A stretch of DNA of 64,000 bases from Planctomycetota bacterium. GTDB lineage: Bacteria > Planctomycetota > Planctomycetia > Pirellulales > UBA1268. The notes under the pieces were generated by a model. It was not told the DNA's origin. It ran no database searches and worked only from the letters and a program-made list of their open reading frames with translations. A program made the position numbers and the translations under genes. The stretch covers positions 28,884-92,883 of the forward strand of contig JAGWVR010000003.1 of NCBI GenBank assembly GCA_018970785.1, in the 5' to 3' direction. Position 1 is the stretch's first letter, and each line of letters starts with the position of its first letter. This document shows positions 32,696-41,081 of this stretch, piece after piece.

Positions 32696-32955
32696 ACGAC
32701 GGCCCGTCGTACGGCACGGCCACCGTGCCGTTGCACCGTTTCGGCGCCCTGCCCACGGGACCCACCATGAGGCTGCCACCGCCCTGCGGATTCGGCCGCC
32801 GGCGCCCGCCGATCGTCGCCCCTTCGCGGCCGCGACTGCAGCCGCCGCATCTCGTCGAACCACGGCGCCGCTGGATCCCGGCAAGGCGTCGCTCCGACGG
32901 CGGTGACAGCAGAACCTCACCGGCTCCGCACGCGGCGGGCAGCCCCGCTCTCGGC

Positions 32956-33468
32956 ATGCATCCGAGGACACCCGACGTCGCCCGCCTCGAAGCGGCGTTG
33001 TTCGTCGCCCGGGAGCCGCTGACGCTGCGCCGCCTCGCCAAGCTCGCCGGCCTCCCCGACGCCTCCCGGGCCAGGGTCCTCGTTCGCGAACTGCAGCACC
33101 TCCACGACGCCGAGGGAGCGGCGTTCCGGGTCGAGCGGATCGGCGGGGGATTCCAGCTCCTCACCCGGTCGCCGCTCGGCCCGTGGGTCCGCCGCCTCCT
33201 CGCCACCCCGCCGGAAACGCGCGTGTCGACCGCCGCGTTGGAGACCCTGGCGATCATCGCCTACCGTCAGCCGGTGACGAGAGCCGAAATCGAGGCGATC
33301 CGCGGGGTGGGGAGCGAAGAGATGCTCCGGCAGTTGCTCGACAGGGACCTGGTGGCGGTCGGAGGGCGAACCGACGACCTCGGTCGCCCGCACGTGTACC
33401 TCACCACCCGCCGCTTCCTCCAGTGCTTCGGCCTGGGCACCCTCGACGAACTGCCCCCGGTCCCCTGA
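32956..33468 (+). CDS. scpB: segregation and condensation protein B
   Basis: 170-residue winged-helix partner of SMC-ScpA in chromosome condensation. The family pattern is clear: VARLEAALFVAREPLTLRRLAKLAGL at the start, ERIGGGFQLLTRSPLGPWV, then STAALETLAIIAYRQPVTRAEIEAIRGVGSEEMLRQLLDRDLV, and GRPHVYLTTRRFLQCFGL. An in-frame ATG at 32767 would add 63 Arg/Pro-rich residues; planctomycete ScpB proteins can carry such extensions, so the start is open. scpA is not adjacent, which is less common. Confidence 0.9.
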   Translation: MHPRTPDVARLEAALFVAREPLTLRRLAKLAGLPDASRARVLVRELQHLHDAEGAAFRVERIGGGFQLLTRSPLGPWVRRLLATPPETRVSTAALETLAIIAYRQPVTRAEIEAIRGVGSEEMLRQLLDRDLVAVGGRTDDLGRPHVYLTTRRFLQCFGLGTLDELPPVP

Positions 33469-34037
33469 GCCCGAGCGGCCTGGAAACGGCGGCCTCCAGA
33501 GACGCTCGCGGGTCGTTCCCCCGGGAGTCAGTGGCCACACCTCTTGCCGTCAGTGGACAAAGCCCTCCGTGGCCTGTGTCCGCTTTGGGCACCGCGGGAA
33601 ACGCCGATGGTTGCCCGGTTCGCCGGCGGCCGCATCCGGCGGCCGATCACCATGGCCACGGTCCGCCAGGGCCGTTTGCCGGTCCACTGCGGCGGTCGCA
33701 TCGGTGAAAACGGCGTTGGATTCCGCTCTGCGACCGCCCGGCCCGGAGCGGCCGGAGGCTGCTCCCGGTCCGGTTGGCGGCGGGAAACGAACCGGTGCTC
33801 CGACCGCTTGCACTCGATCCCGGCGGGCGACAAACTCTTCCGACCTTCCCCAAGCTCGGACCGCGATATGCGGACTGTCGAAGCGCGAACGGTTTTTGGA
33901 CGGAAGGTGAATGATCGTGTAGAGAATTGGTCGACAGACTGACCGATCGTCGTCCACCGCTGGTTTCGCCGAGAGATCGTTGCCCACCCCGCCCGCGGCG
34001 CGCCGACCGTTGGGGGGAACCGCCGGAGGTCAATGCC
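33469..34037. other. 569-base region without a supported gene
   Basis: Several overlapping open frames exist on both strands, but all translate to Arg/Pro/Gly-rich sequence with no domain pattern. The last 140 bases carry a promoter candidate for the acidic-protein gene. A regulatory RNA or a long leader is possible, but nothing specific is visible. Confidence 0.45.
33896..33925 (+). promoter_or_regulatory. promoter candidate for the hyperacidic protein
   Basis: TTGGAC (33896-33901), 18-base spacer, TAGAGA (33920-33925), about 110 bases before the GTG at 34038. The surrounding sequence is noticeably lower in GC than its flanks. Confidence 0.45.
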
Positions 34038-34499
34038 GTGACGAGTGTCGAGAGCCTTCGTAGTCAATGCGACGCCAGCGCAGACGTCTTCAGCTGGGAG
34101 GAGTTGCCCGATCTCCTGGCCGCCGAGGAACTCTGCGAGTGTGCTGGCGAAACTGCGCTCGAGGCCCCGTGTGCGGCCGAGGTGCTGTGTGGCGCCGTAC
34201 CCTCCGTCATCCCGTTGGCGGCCAAGGATGACGACGACGATTTCGAGGATGAAGACGAAGAGGATCTCGACGACGAGGAAGATGACGACGACGACGAGGA
34301 CGAGGAGGACGAGGACCTCGACGACGACGAGTGGGAAGAAGTCGACGACGAGGAGGAGGAAGAGGACGACGAGGACGAGGACGACGAAGAGGGTGATGAC
34401 GAGGACGAGGAGTGGGACGACGACGAGGACGACGATTGGGACGAAGACGAGGAAGATGAGGACGAAGATGAGGAAGAGGACGATGACGACGACGATTGA
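34038..34499 (+). CDS. hyperacidic protein with 90-residue Asp/Glu tail
   Basis: 153 residues. The GTG start is supported by GGAGG 8 bases upstream. Residues 1-63 form a moderately acidic head with five cysteines (C11, C33, C35, C45, C51) and a short helical pattern (WEELPDLLAAEELCE). Residues 64-153 are 82 Asp/Glu out of 90, broken only by F, L, L, W, V, G, W, W. The DNA is a GAY/GAR low-complexity tract. Possible roles of such tails include DNA or RNA mimicry, metal or Ca binding, or charge buffering; none can be chosen from sequence. Probably monocistronic. No export signal. Confidence 0.8.
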   Translation: MTSVESLRSQCDASADVFSWEELPDLLAAEELCECAGETALEAPCAAEVLCGAVPSVIPLAAKDDDDDFEDEDEEDLDDEEDDDDDEDEEDEDLDDDEWEEVDDEEEEEDDEDEDDEEGDDEDEEWDDDEDDDWDEDEEDEDEDEEEDDDDDD

Positions 34500-34565
34500 T
34501 CGTTGAGCGCGGCTGTGGAGACTGCGTTCGCCTCGTCGTTGGAATCTTTGGCAGCGTCGTCCGAG

Positions 34566-34586
34566 CCGCCCGTCAGCGTTGGGCGG
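34566..34586. terminator. inverted repeat spanning the stop codon of the M28 gene
   Basis: CCGCCC (34566-34571), 9-base loop containing the M28 stop codon, GGGCGG (34581-34586). It is 66 bases after the acidic gene's stop, at a convergent junction. No T-tract. Confidence 0.4.
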
Positions 34587-35862
34587 TGATCCGGAACAGT
34601 CGACCGTCTCGCTCGACAGCAATATCGATGGTGCGCCCCGCCCCACGCAGCCTGTTCAGGGCCGCCTGGTGACCGGTGGCCGGAACGCCGGCGATCTCCA
34701 TGAGCCGGTCGTCGGGGCGGATTCCCCCCCTCTCCATCGGTGAGTCGCGGGTCACCGCGACGACCACCGGCACGCTCGGCTCCGCCGGATCGACGCGTGT
34801 GGCGATGCCCCAAGGCGGAAACACGCCGCGCGGAGCGACGGGAAGCGTTTCCGCCGGCGGAACCGGCAACGCCGCGCCACGCCGCGACGATTCGGCCCGG
34901 CATTGCCCGCGGAACGCGGGGGGACCGGCCGGCCCGTCGGCAACCTCGAGCACCGTCTGCAGCGCAAGGCGGCTGACGCATGCCAACCCTTCGGCGTCGA
35001 CCAGGGGCGTATCGTCGTCGGGGCGGTGATACTGCTCATGCAGTCCGGTGTGGAGGAACAGCGACGGGATGCCGGCGACGATGAACGGGTAGTGATCGGA
35101 ATCGTCGGTGAGGCTCCAATCGAAGGCCAAGCGAAGACTGGTCGCGGTATTGGCACGGACGAGGCGCTCGCGGAGGCCGGTGCCGCTGCGGCTTCCAAAC
35201 ACCTCGACGCGGCCGTCGCGCAGCCTGCCGATCATGTCGAGGTTCAGCGAGAACACGGGACGCAACCCCGCCAACCGTGCCGGGCGGACGCGGAGGAAAT
35301 GCGTCGACCCCAGGAGCCCCTTCTCCTCGCCGTCCCACCAGGCGATGACGACCGAACGGCGCGGGCGGCGTGGCGCTTCGGCGAGGGCCGCCGCGATCGC
35401 GATCAGCCCGGCGGCGCCGGAGGAGTTGTCGTCGGCACCGTTGTGGATCGCCCCCACGCCGCCGTTGCTCGTCACCGCGCTGCCGTAGCCGACATGGTCG
35501 TAGTGGCCGCCGACGACGACCAGTTCGTCGGCCACGGCCGGATCGTCGCCGGGAAGAAGCGCGAGGACGTTGCGCATCGCACCGAAGCGCTGGAAGTGGG
35601 TGCCGGCATCCCCCGCCGGGACCAGGCCGAGTGGGGCGATCGCATCGACGATATAAGCACCGGCCGCCTGCCCCCCCCGGGTTCCCGCTTCCCGCCCCTC
35701 GAAGGCATCGTCGGCCAGGGCGGTCACGTGCCGGGCGACATCGGGGCCGCGGATCGGAGCCGCCCCCGGTCCCTCGTCGGCACGGGTCGTTCCGACGAAA
35801 AGGAGCATGCTCAAGGCGACAGCCGCCCGGCAGGCGACGAGGGCTGTCCAGCGCGGTGTCAT
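34573..35862 (-). CDS. M28-family zinc peptidase with C-terminal PDZ domain, secreted
   Basis: 429 residues from the ATG at 35862, chosen because it opens a signal peptide (residues 1-28, ending TTRADEG). Aminopeptidase-type di-zinc site: VVGGHYDHVGYG, HNGADDNSSGAAGL, WWDGEEKGLLGS, FSLNLDMIGR and HEQYHRPDDDTP. The last 85 residues form a PDZ-like domain (VAVTRDSPMERGGIRPDDRLMEIAGVP). Expected to cleave N-terminal residues from peptides outside the cytoplasm. The 39 residues before the PDZ are Pro/Arg-rich linker. Confidence 0.9.
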   Translation of the reverse strand: MTPRWTALVACRAAVALSMLLFVGTTRADEGPGAAPIRGPDVARHVTALADDAFEGREAGTRGGQAAGAYIVDAIAPLGLVPAGDAGTHFQRFGAMRNVLALLPGDDPAVADELVVVGGHYDHVGYGSAVTSNGGVGAIHNGADDNSSGAAGLIAIAAALAEAPRRPRRSVVIAWWDGEEKGLLGSTHFLRVRPARLAGLRPVFSLNLDMIGRLRDGRVEVFGSRSGTGLRERLVRANTATSLRLAFDWSLTDDSDHYPFIVAGIPSLFLHTGLHEQYHRPDDDTPLVDAEGLACVSRLALQTVLEVADGPAGPPAFRGQCRAESSRRGAALPVPPAETLPVAPRGVFPPWGIATRVDPAEPSVPVVVAVTRDSPMERGGIRPDDRLMEIAGVPATGHQAALNRLRGAGRTIDIAVERDGRLFRITAQR

Positions 35863-35965
35863 GCAATGCCTCGGTGGATTCCCACCGTGCGCAGGGATGA
35901 TGCGTCGTCCTTGCGGCACGGCCCCGGGCCGTCCAGAATACGTGGGCGGTCTCAGGACCGCTGCC

Positions 35966-36055
35966 GGAGAGGTGGCAGAGCGGTCGAATGCGCGTCTTTG
36001 CTAAAGACGTGACCGGTCAAAAGCTGGTCCGCGGGTTCGAATCCCGCCCTCTCCG
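35966..36055 (+). tRNA. tRNA-Ser (anticodon GCT)
   Basis: 90-base class II tRNA. Acceptor stem GGAGAGG pairs with CCTCTCC (36048-36054), discriminator G. Anticodon stem CGTCT/AGACG encloses loop TTGCTAA, giving anticodon GCT for AGC/AGT serine codons. A long variable arm (GACCGGTCAAAAGCTGGTC) is typical of tRNA-Ser. The T arm is GCGGG-TTCGAAT-CCCGC. The 3' CCA is not encoded. Confidence 0.97.
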
Positions 36056-36096
36056 CTGGTCGGTGGCTCTTCCGTGGACCGTCCCCGGAACACACC

Positions 36097-36115
36097 CCCG
36101 CCGACCGTCGGTGGG
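36097..36115. terminator. inverted repeat downstream of tRNA-Ser
   Basis: CCCGCCGA (36097-36104), loop CCG, TCGGTGGG (36108-36115): 8 pairs including one G-T. It lies 42 bases after the tRNA, in the 173-base gap before the convergent DUF1501 gene. No T-tract. Confidence 0.42.
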
Positions 36116-36228
36116 CCGGGCGATGGACGGTGCGAGTCGGCAGCCGTTCGCTGCGCGACGGTGATCGGCGGTCTTCCGGGCCAAGCCTCGCGTCTCCGGC
36201 CGATCGACTCGCCTCGGAGAAGGAGCAC

Positions 36229-37716
36229 TCACGCCAGGATCGGCGCGATCACGTGGCCGTGGACGTCGGTGAGCCGGCGCTCGATGCCGTTGTGGTAGAA
36301 GGTCAGACGGGTGTGGTCGATGCCGAGGAGGTGCAGGATCGTGGCGTGGAGGTCGGGGATCGTCGCCACGTCGGTCACCGCCTTGTAGCCGAACTCGTCG
36401 GTGGCACCGTGGTGGAAGGCACGGCGCACGCCGGCGCCGGCCAGCCATACGGTGAACCCGGCGGGATTGTGGTCCCGACCACTGGCCCCCTTCTGGAACG
36501 TCGGCATCCGGCCGAACTCGGTGACGAACACGACCAGCGTCTCGGCCAGCAGGCCGCGTTGCTTGAGGTCGGAGAGCAGCCCGGCGAGCGGCTGGTCGAG
36601 GATCGGGCCATGGACGGCGTACTGTTTCGCCAGCGTCTTGTGGCCGTCCCAGTTGCCGACCCCCTCCCCCATCGCGTAGGCACCGTTGAACAACTGCACG
36701 AAACGCACTCCCTGCTCGATCAGCCGCCGGGCGAGGATGCAGTTGCGGGCGAACCGGGCTTTGAGCGGATTGGCGGCGTCGCGGGCGCCGTACGAGTCGA
36801 GCGTCGCCACCGTCTCGCCCGACAGGTCGGCGATCCGCGGCGCCGCCAGTTGCATCCGCGCCGCCAATTCGTAGGCGGCGATCCGGGCGGCGAGGTCGCC
36901 GTCACCGGGATGGCGGCGGAGCTCGTCGTCGTTGAGCCGGGCGATGAACTCTCGGCTGGCGCGGTCGGCCGTGGGCGAGATCCCCGCCGGGCGGGCGAGA
37001 TTGGCGATCGGCCGGTCGGCGTTGAAGGCCGTGCCCTGGAACACAGCGGGAAGGAACGCCGACTGCCACTGGCGCGGGCCGACCTGCGGCCCGCCGCGCG
37101 GGTCGGGGATCGCCACGAACGCCGGCAGGTCGCTGCACTCGCTTCCCAGGGCGTAGCTCACCCAGGCGCCGGCGCTGGGAAAGCCGTCGAGCGTGAAGCC
37201 GGTCGCCATCTGGTTCTCGGCCGGGCCGTGGGTATTGCTCCGGGCGGTCATCGAATGGATGAAGCACATCTCGTCGGCCAGGGCCCCCAGACAGGGCAGC
37301 AGGTCGCTGGTCATCGTGCCGCTCTCTCCGCGGGGGCGGAACTCCCACAGCGGCTTGACGAGGTTCCCCTGCTCCCCCTGGAACGTGACCAGCTTTCCGC
37401 CATCGGGGATCGGCAGCGGTGTGTCGTGGCGCCGGACCAGTTCGGGCTTGTGGTCGAAGGTGTCGACGTGCGACAGCGCCCCGGAACAAAAAACGAGCAG
37501 GACGTTCCGCGCCTTGGCCGGGAAGTGGGGCGGGCGCGCGGCGAATGGTGCCGCCGGATCGATCACCGGCCGGATCGGCGGCGCGGCGGTGAGCAGGCGA
37601 TCGTGACCGAGCAGCGCGGCAAGGGCCACGCCCCCCAGCCCCGTCCCACCCCACTGGAGGAACTCCCGTCGATCGAGGAGATGGCGGCCGGCGGCCGAGA
37701 GGGGATGATGACGCAT
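36229..37716 (-). CDS. DUF1501 protein with Tat signal
   Basis: 495 residues from the ATG at 37716. A twin-arginine signal ([24 protein letters not shown], about residues 14-37) sends it folded to the periplasm. DUF1501 proteins belong to the alkaline-phosphatase/sulfatase-like superfamily and are abundant in planctomycetes; seen here are [82 protein letters not shown] and [21 protein letters not shown]. The enzymatic role is unknown; polysaccharide or sulfate-ester metabolism has been suggested. Pairs with the upstream cytochrome-type gene, 189 bases away. Confidence 0.88.
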   Translation of the reverse strand: MRHHPLSAAGRHLLDRREFLQWGGTGLGGVALAALLGHDRLLTAAPPIRPVIDPAAPFAARPPHFPAKARNVLLVFCSGALSHVDTFDHKPELVRRHDTPLPIPDGGKLVTFQGEQGNLVKPLWEFRPRGESGTMTSDLLPCLGALADEMCFIHSMTARSNTHGPAENQMATGFTLDGFPSAGAWVSYALGSECSDLPAFVAIPDPRGGPQVGPRQWQSAFLPAVFQGTAFNADRPIANLARPAGISPTADRASREFIARLNDDELRRHPGDGDLAARIAAYELAARMQLAAPRIADLSGETVATLDSYGARDAANPLKARFARNCILARRLIEQGVRFVQLFNGAYAMGEGVGNWDGHKTLAKQYAVHGPILDQPLAGLLSDLKQRGLLAETLVVFVTEFGRMPTFQKGASGRDHNPAGFTVWLAGAGVRRAFHHGATDEFGYKAVTDVATIPDLHATILHLLGIDHTRLTFYHNGIERRLTDVHGHVIAPILA

Positions 37717-37905
37717 GGCAGACACCGCTCGGTCACCGTTGATCAGGGCTGCAGCCATCCCCGGAGACGATCCGGGACCGGCGCGGAGGTCGTGGACAAG
37801 GTGCTCGGCCGTTCGCTGCGGCGGACGGCGGCACGGGAAACCCTCGGCGTTTCCCGCCGTCGCCTCGGTGGGCACACGCCGCGATTTGGCAGCGTCCACG
37901 GGCCG

Positions 37906-40728
37906 CTAACGGACGGTGATGAACTCGTTGGCGTTGTACAGGCTCCGGCAGACCAGCGCCAGACCGTGCTCGCGCACCAGGGCCGTCGCGAGGCCGGCCT
38001 CGGTGGGCGTCGGGGGGCGCCCGAGCGCGAGGAGAAAAGCCCGCGCGACTTGACGGTCGGGATCAACACCCACTTCGCGCTCGACGCGGCTCGCGAACCG
38101 CTCGGCCTGGTCGAGAAGAAAGGCGCCGTTGAGCATGTTGAGCGCCTGCAGCGGCGTCGTGCTCGCCGTCCGTCGCGGCTGCACCTGGCTGGCGTCGGGG
38201 CAGTCGAACGCACCGAAAAAAGCGTCGAGCTCCGCGCGGGGCTTGGATTGGTACACCATCCGGCGGAACTCGTCGGCGCCGAATGCCTCCTTCGTGACGT
38301 AGACCTTCACGTAGTTGCCGTTGGGCTCGAATAGGTCGAAGCCCGGCCCGCCCATCCGGGTGTCGAGGCTGCCGCTGACGGCAAGGATCGCGTCGCGGAT
38401 CGCCTCCGCCTCGAGGCGCCGAGGGGGATGGCGCCAGAGGAGCCTGTCGAGCGCGTCGACGGCCAGCGCGTCGGGGCGGGGATCGCTCGCCTGGCGGTAC
38501 GCGCGGCTGGTCACGATCAGCCGATGGACGTGCTTCAGCCGCCAGCCGGACGAGACCAGTTCCGCGGCCAGCCAGTCGAGCAGTTCGGGATGGCTCGGCA
38601 CGCCACCGTTGACCCCCAGATCGCTGGGCGTGTCGACGATCCCGGTCCCGAAGTGGTGGTGCCAGAGGCGGTTGACGATGACCCGCGCGGTGAGCGGATT
38701 GTCGGACGCGGCGATCCACTCGGCGAGGCGCTGGCGTCGGGCCTGCTCGGGGGCGTCGCCGGCGAGCTCCCACGATCCCCCCAACTGCGAAAGTCCACCG
38801 GGTGGCACCTCCTCACGCGGCGCCATCGGGTCTCCGCGGAACAGTCGGTGTGTCGGGCCGGGCTCGACGAACGTGCCGACGTAGCCGCGGGGCCCGGCAG
38901 CGAGTTTCTCCAGCTCCGTGCTCGTCGCCGCATGCCGGGCGGCGAGCGCTTCCGCCTCGGCGCGCTGCTCTGGCGCGAGCGCCGCGAAATCGGCCGCCGG
39001 GCCGTGGGGCATGCGGCCGGCGTCGCTGGCGACCATCCGCCACGTCGCTCCATCGTCGGACACCGCGATCTCGTAGCGGATCGCGAGGCGGTCGGAAAAC
39101 CGGGGCTGCGGGCTGCGGTCGCGGCTCCACACGACGCGCTCGATCGGCACCGGAGCCGCCAGTTCGATCTGCACCCAGCCGCCGCCGGGCTCGGCGGAGA
39201 TCCACGACCGTTCGTTGCCATAGCGCCCGTCGTTGACGTGGACGAGCTTGTGGATGTCGTACCCGGCGAGGGTGCTCGACGCCGTCGGCCGGCCGGCCCG
39301 GGCGACGTTGGTGCCGTCTGTCGCGAACACCTCCAACTCGTCGAGGCAGGGCTCGGAATTGCCCGTCGTCGCACGGACGGTGAACCGCACCCATCGCGCC
39401 ACGACGGCGGGAAACGTGTCGACATTGCCCTGCGGCCCGACCGGCAGCCGGAGGCCGGCGGCGGTCAGCGCCCCCGCCGCAGCGGCGCGGAACTCCGCCA
39501 GCCGTGCCGCCTGCGCGGCGACCTGCAGCTCGAGGGCCGCGATCCGTTGCTCGCGCTCGGCGTCGGCGGCCGCGTCGCGGAGCGGCCGCTCGCCATGCTG
39601 CACACCGGCGAACACCGCCTTGATACGGTGGTAATCGACCTGGGAGACGGGATCGAACTTGTGGTCGTGGCACCGGGCGCATCCCACCGTCAAGCCGAGG
39701 AACGCCGACGCCGTCGTTCCCACGATGTCGTGGAGCTCGTCGGCACGCTGCGTCGCGGTGAGCACCGGGTCGGGCGACTTCACCTGGTCCCACGGTCCGC
39801 CGACGAGAAATCCCGTGGCGGCGTCGGCTCCCCAGACGTCGCCGGCGATCTGCGCGCGGACGAACCGGTCGTACGGCATGTCGTCGTTGAGCGCGGCGAT
39901 CACCCAATCGCGGTACGGCCACGCGTTGGGGCGGGCACTGTTGGTCTCGAAGCCGTTGCTCTCGGCGAACCGGACGACGTCGAGCCAATGCCGCGCCCAG
40001 CGCTCACCGTGACGGGGCGAAGCGAGGAGGCGGTCGACCAGAGCGCGGTAGGCGCTCGCGCTGCCACCGTCGCGCCGGCAGGCGCTCTCGAAAGCCTCGA
40101 TCTCCTCGGGCGACGGCGGCAGGCCGACGAGGTCGAAGGTCACCCGTCGGATGAGCGTCCGCGGGTCGGCTTCCGGCGACGGCTGCAGCCCCGCCGCCGC
40201 GAGCCGCGCCGCGACGAAGGAGTCGATCGGGTTGCCAGGTGAGCCATCGCCGGCCGGCACGGCTGGCCGCACCACCGGTTGGAACGCCCAGTGCCCCCGG
40301 GCGCGCTTGTGCCGCGGATCGTCGCCGGAGGCAGGCAGCAGCGCCGGGGGGAGCGTGCGGAGGTCGTCCGGCCAGGGGGCCCCGGCGGCGATCCAATCCT
40401 CGACAAGCGTCCGTTCCTCGGCGGAGAGCGGCTCCCCTTCCGCAGGCATCAGCGCCTCCCGGTCGGCGGTCGTGATCCGCGCGAAGAGGGTGCTGGCGGA
40501 CGGCTGCCCCGGAACGATACCGGCAGCCCCCGAATCGCCGCCGGCCACCGCCCGCTCACGGATGTCGATGCGGAAGCCACCTTCCGCGGTAGCCGGGCCG
40601 TGGCAGCCGCCGCACCGTGTCGCCAACAGCGGTGCCACCCGGTCACGGAACGGTCCGTCGCCGGCGGCGAACCCAGGCCCGGCCAGGGCGGCCCACGTCA
40701 TCGCGGCGACGGCGGTGGCACGGCGCAT
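37906..40728 (-). CDS. planctomycete cytochrome-type protein (PSCyt1 / DUF1549 / DUF1553) with embedded discoidin-like domain
   Basis: 940 residues from the ATG at 40728, followed by a signal peptide (ATAVAAMTWAALAGPGFAAG). Order: cytochrome-c-like domain with CGGCH (TRCGGCHGPATAEGGFRI, about 33-130), DUF1549 (about 165-370; FVAARLAAAGLQPSPEADPR, RWARHWLDVVRFAESNGFE, ending GCARCHDHKFDPV), a coiled-coil linker, an F5/8 type C-like beta domain (about 430-560, WVRFTVRATTGNSEPCLDEL then GGGWVQIELAAPVPIERVVW), and DUF1553 (about 640-930, NPLTARVIVNRLWHHHFGTG to TPLQALNMLNGAFLLDQAERF). The embedded domain may bind carbohydrate. Paired with DUF1501, the standard planctomycete two-gene unit. Confidence 0.9.
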   Translation of the reverse strand: MRRATAVAAMTWAALAGPGFAAGDGPFRDRVAPLLATRCGGCHGPATAEGGFRIDIRERAVAGGDSGAAGIVPGQPSASTLFARITTADREALMPAEGEPLSAEERTLVEDWIAAGAPWPDDLRTLPPALLPASGDDPRHKRARGHWAFQPVVRPAVPAGDGSPGNPIDSFVAARLAAAGLQPSPEADPRTLIRRVTFDLVGLPPSPEEIEAFESACRRDGGSASAYRALVDRLLASPRHGERWARHWLDVVRFAESNGFETNSARPNAWPYRDWVIAALNDDMPYDRFVRAQIAGDVWGADAATGFLVGGPWDQVKSPDPVLTATQRADELHDIVGTTASAFLGLTVGCARCHDHKFDPVSQVDYHRIKAVFAGVQHGERPLRDAAADAEREQRIAALELQVAAQAARLAEFRAAAAGALTAAGLRLPVGPQGNVDTFPAVVARWVRFTVRATTGNSEPCLDELEVFATDGTNVARAGRPTASSTLAGYDIHKLVHVNDGRYGNERSWISAEPGGGWVQIELAAPVPIERVVWSRDRSPQPRFSDRLAIRYEIAVSDDGATWRMVASDAGRMPHGPAADFAALAPEQRAEAEALAARHAATSTELEKLAAGPRGYVGTFVEPGPTHRLFRGDPMAPREEVPPGGLSQLGGSWELAGDAPEQARRQRLAEWIAASDNPLTARVIVNRLWHHHFGTGIVDTPSDLGVNGGVPSHPELLDWLAAELVSSGWRLKHVHRLIVTSRAYRQASDPRPDALAVDALDRLLWRHPPRRLEAEAIRDAILAVSGSLDTRMGGPGFDLFEPNGNYVKVYVTKEAFGADEFRRMVYQSKPRAELDAFFGAFDCPDASQVQPRRTASTTPLQALNMLNGAFLLDQAERFASRVEREVGVDPDRQVARAFLLALGRPPTPTEAGLATALVREHGLALVCRSLYNANEFITVR

Positions 40729-41081
40729 CGGCAGGTCCCATTCCCCGAGCAGCCCGGCGGCAAGGGCTGTGGGCACATCGCCTGCCGCGCGGCACGGCCG
40801 CCGCGCGACTCTTCCGAGCATACCCTCGCCGCAGTCGCTGACCGACACCCACGGGCCCACCCCGCAAAGCGCGGACCGGGACGACCGGATCTTGGGAACC
40901 CGCCGGCGTGCATGGACAGCGTCCGGGGAATCGCTGAGAATCGCCGACCCTGCCCCCCTGTGGATCGGCTCCCGCCGAGCCCCCTGCAGAGCGACGGTAC
41001 GGCGCGCCTTCCCCGGTTCCGCGTCACCATCCCCCGATCGGCGTCGACGCCGTTTCCCGTCCACCACCACGAGACCCTGCC
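40729..41081. other. 353-base divergent intergenic region
   Basis: Separates the cytochrome-type gene (minus) and homospermidine synthase (plus). A minus-strand TATGCT (40822-40817) is a weak -10 for the former. A 16-mer preceded by TTGG (40896-40911) repeats one found in the promoter candidate at 31796. No ORF supported. Confidence 0.4.

Noticed and set aside
33544..33942. 132-codon plus-strand ORF in the gap before the acidic gene
   Set aside because: Translation looks random, with overlapping frames of equal length on both strands and no ribosome site.
34064..34981. Serine-repeat protein on the minus strand
   Set aside because: It is the complement of the GAY/GAR tract of the acidic gene and of the M28 gene; no start signal and no plausible N-terminus.
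36130..38334. 734-codon open frame antisense to the DUF1501 and DUF1553 genes
   Set aside because: Shadow frame crossing two real genes; no domain features.
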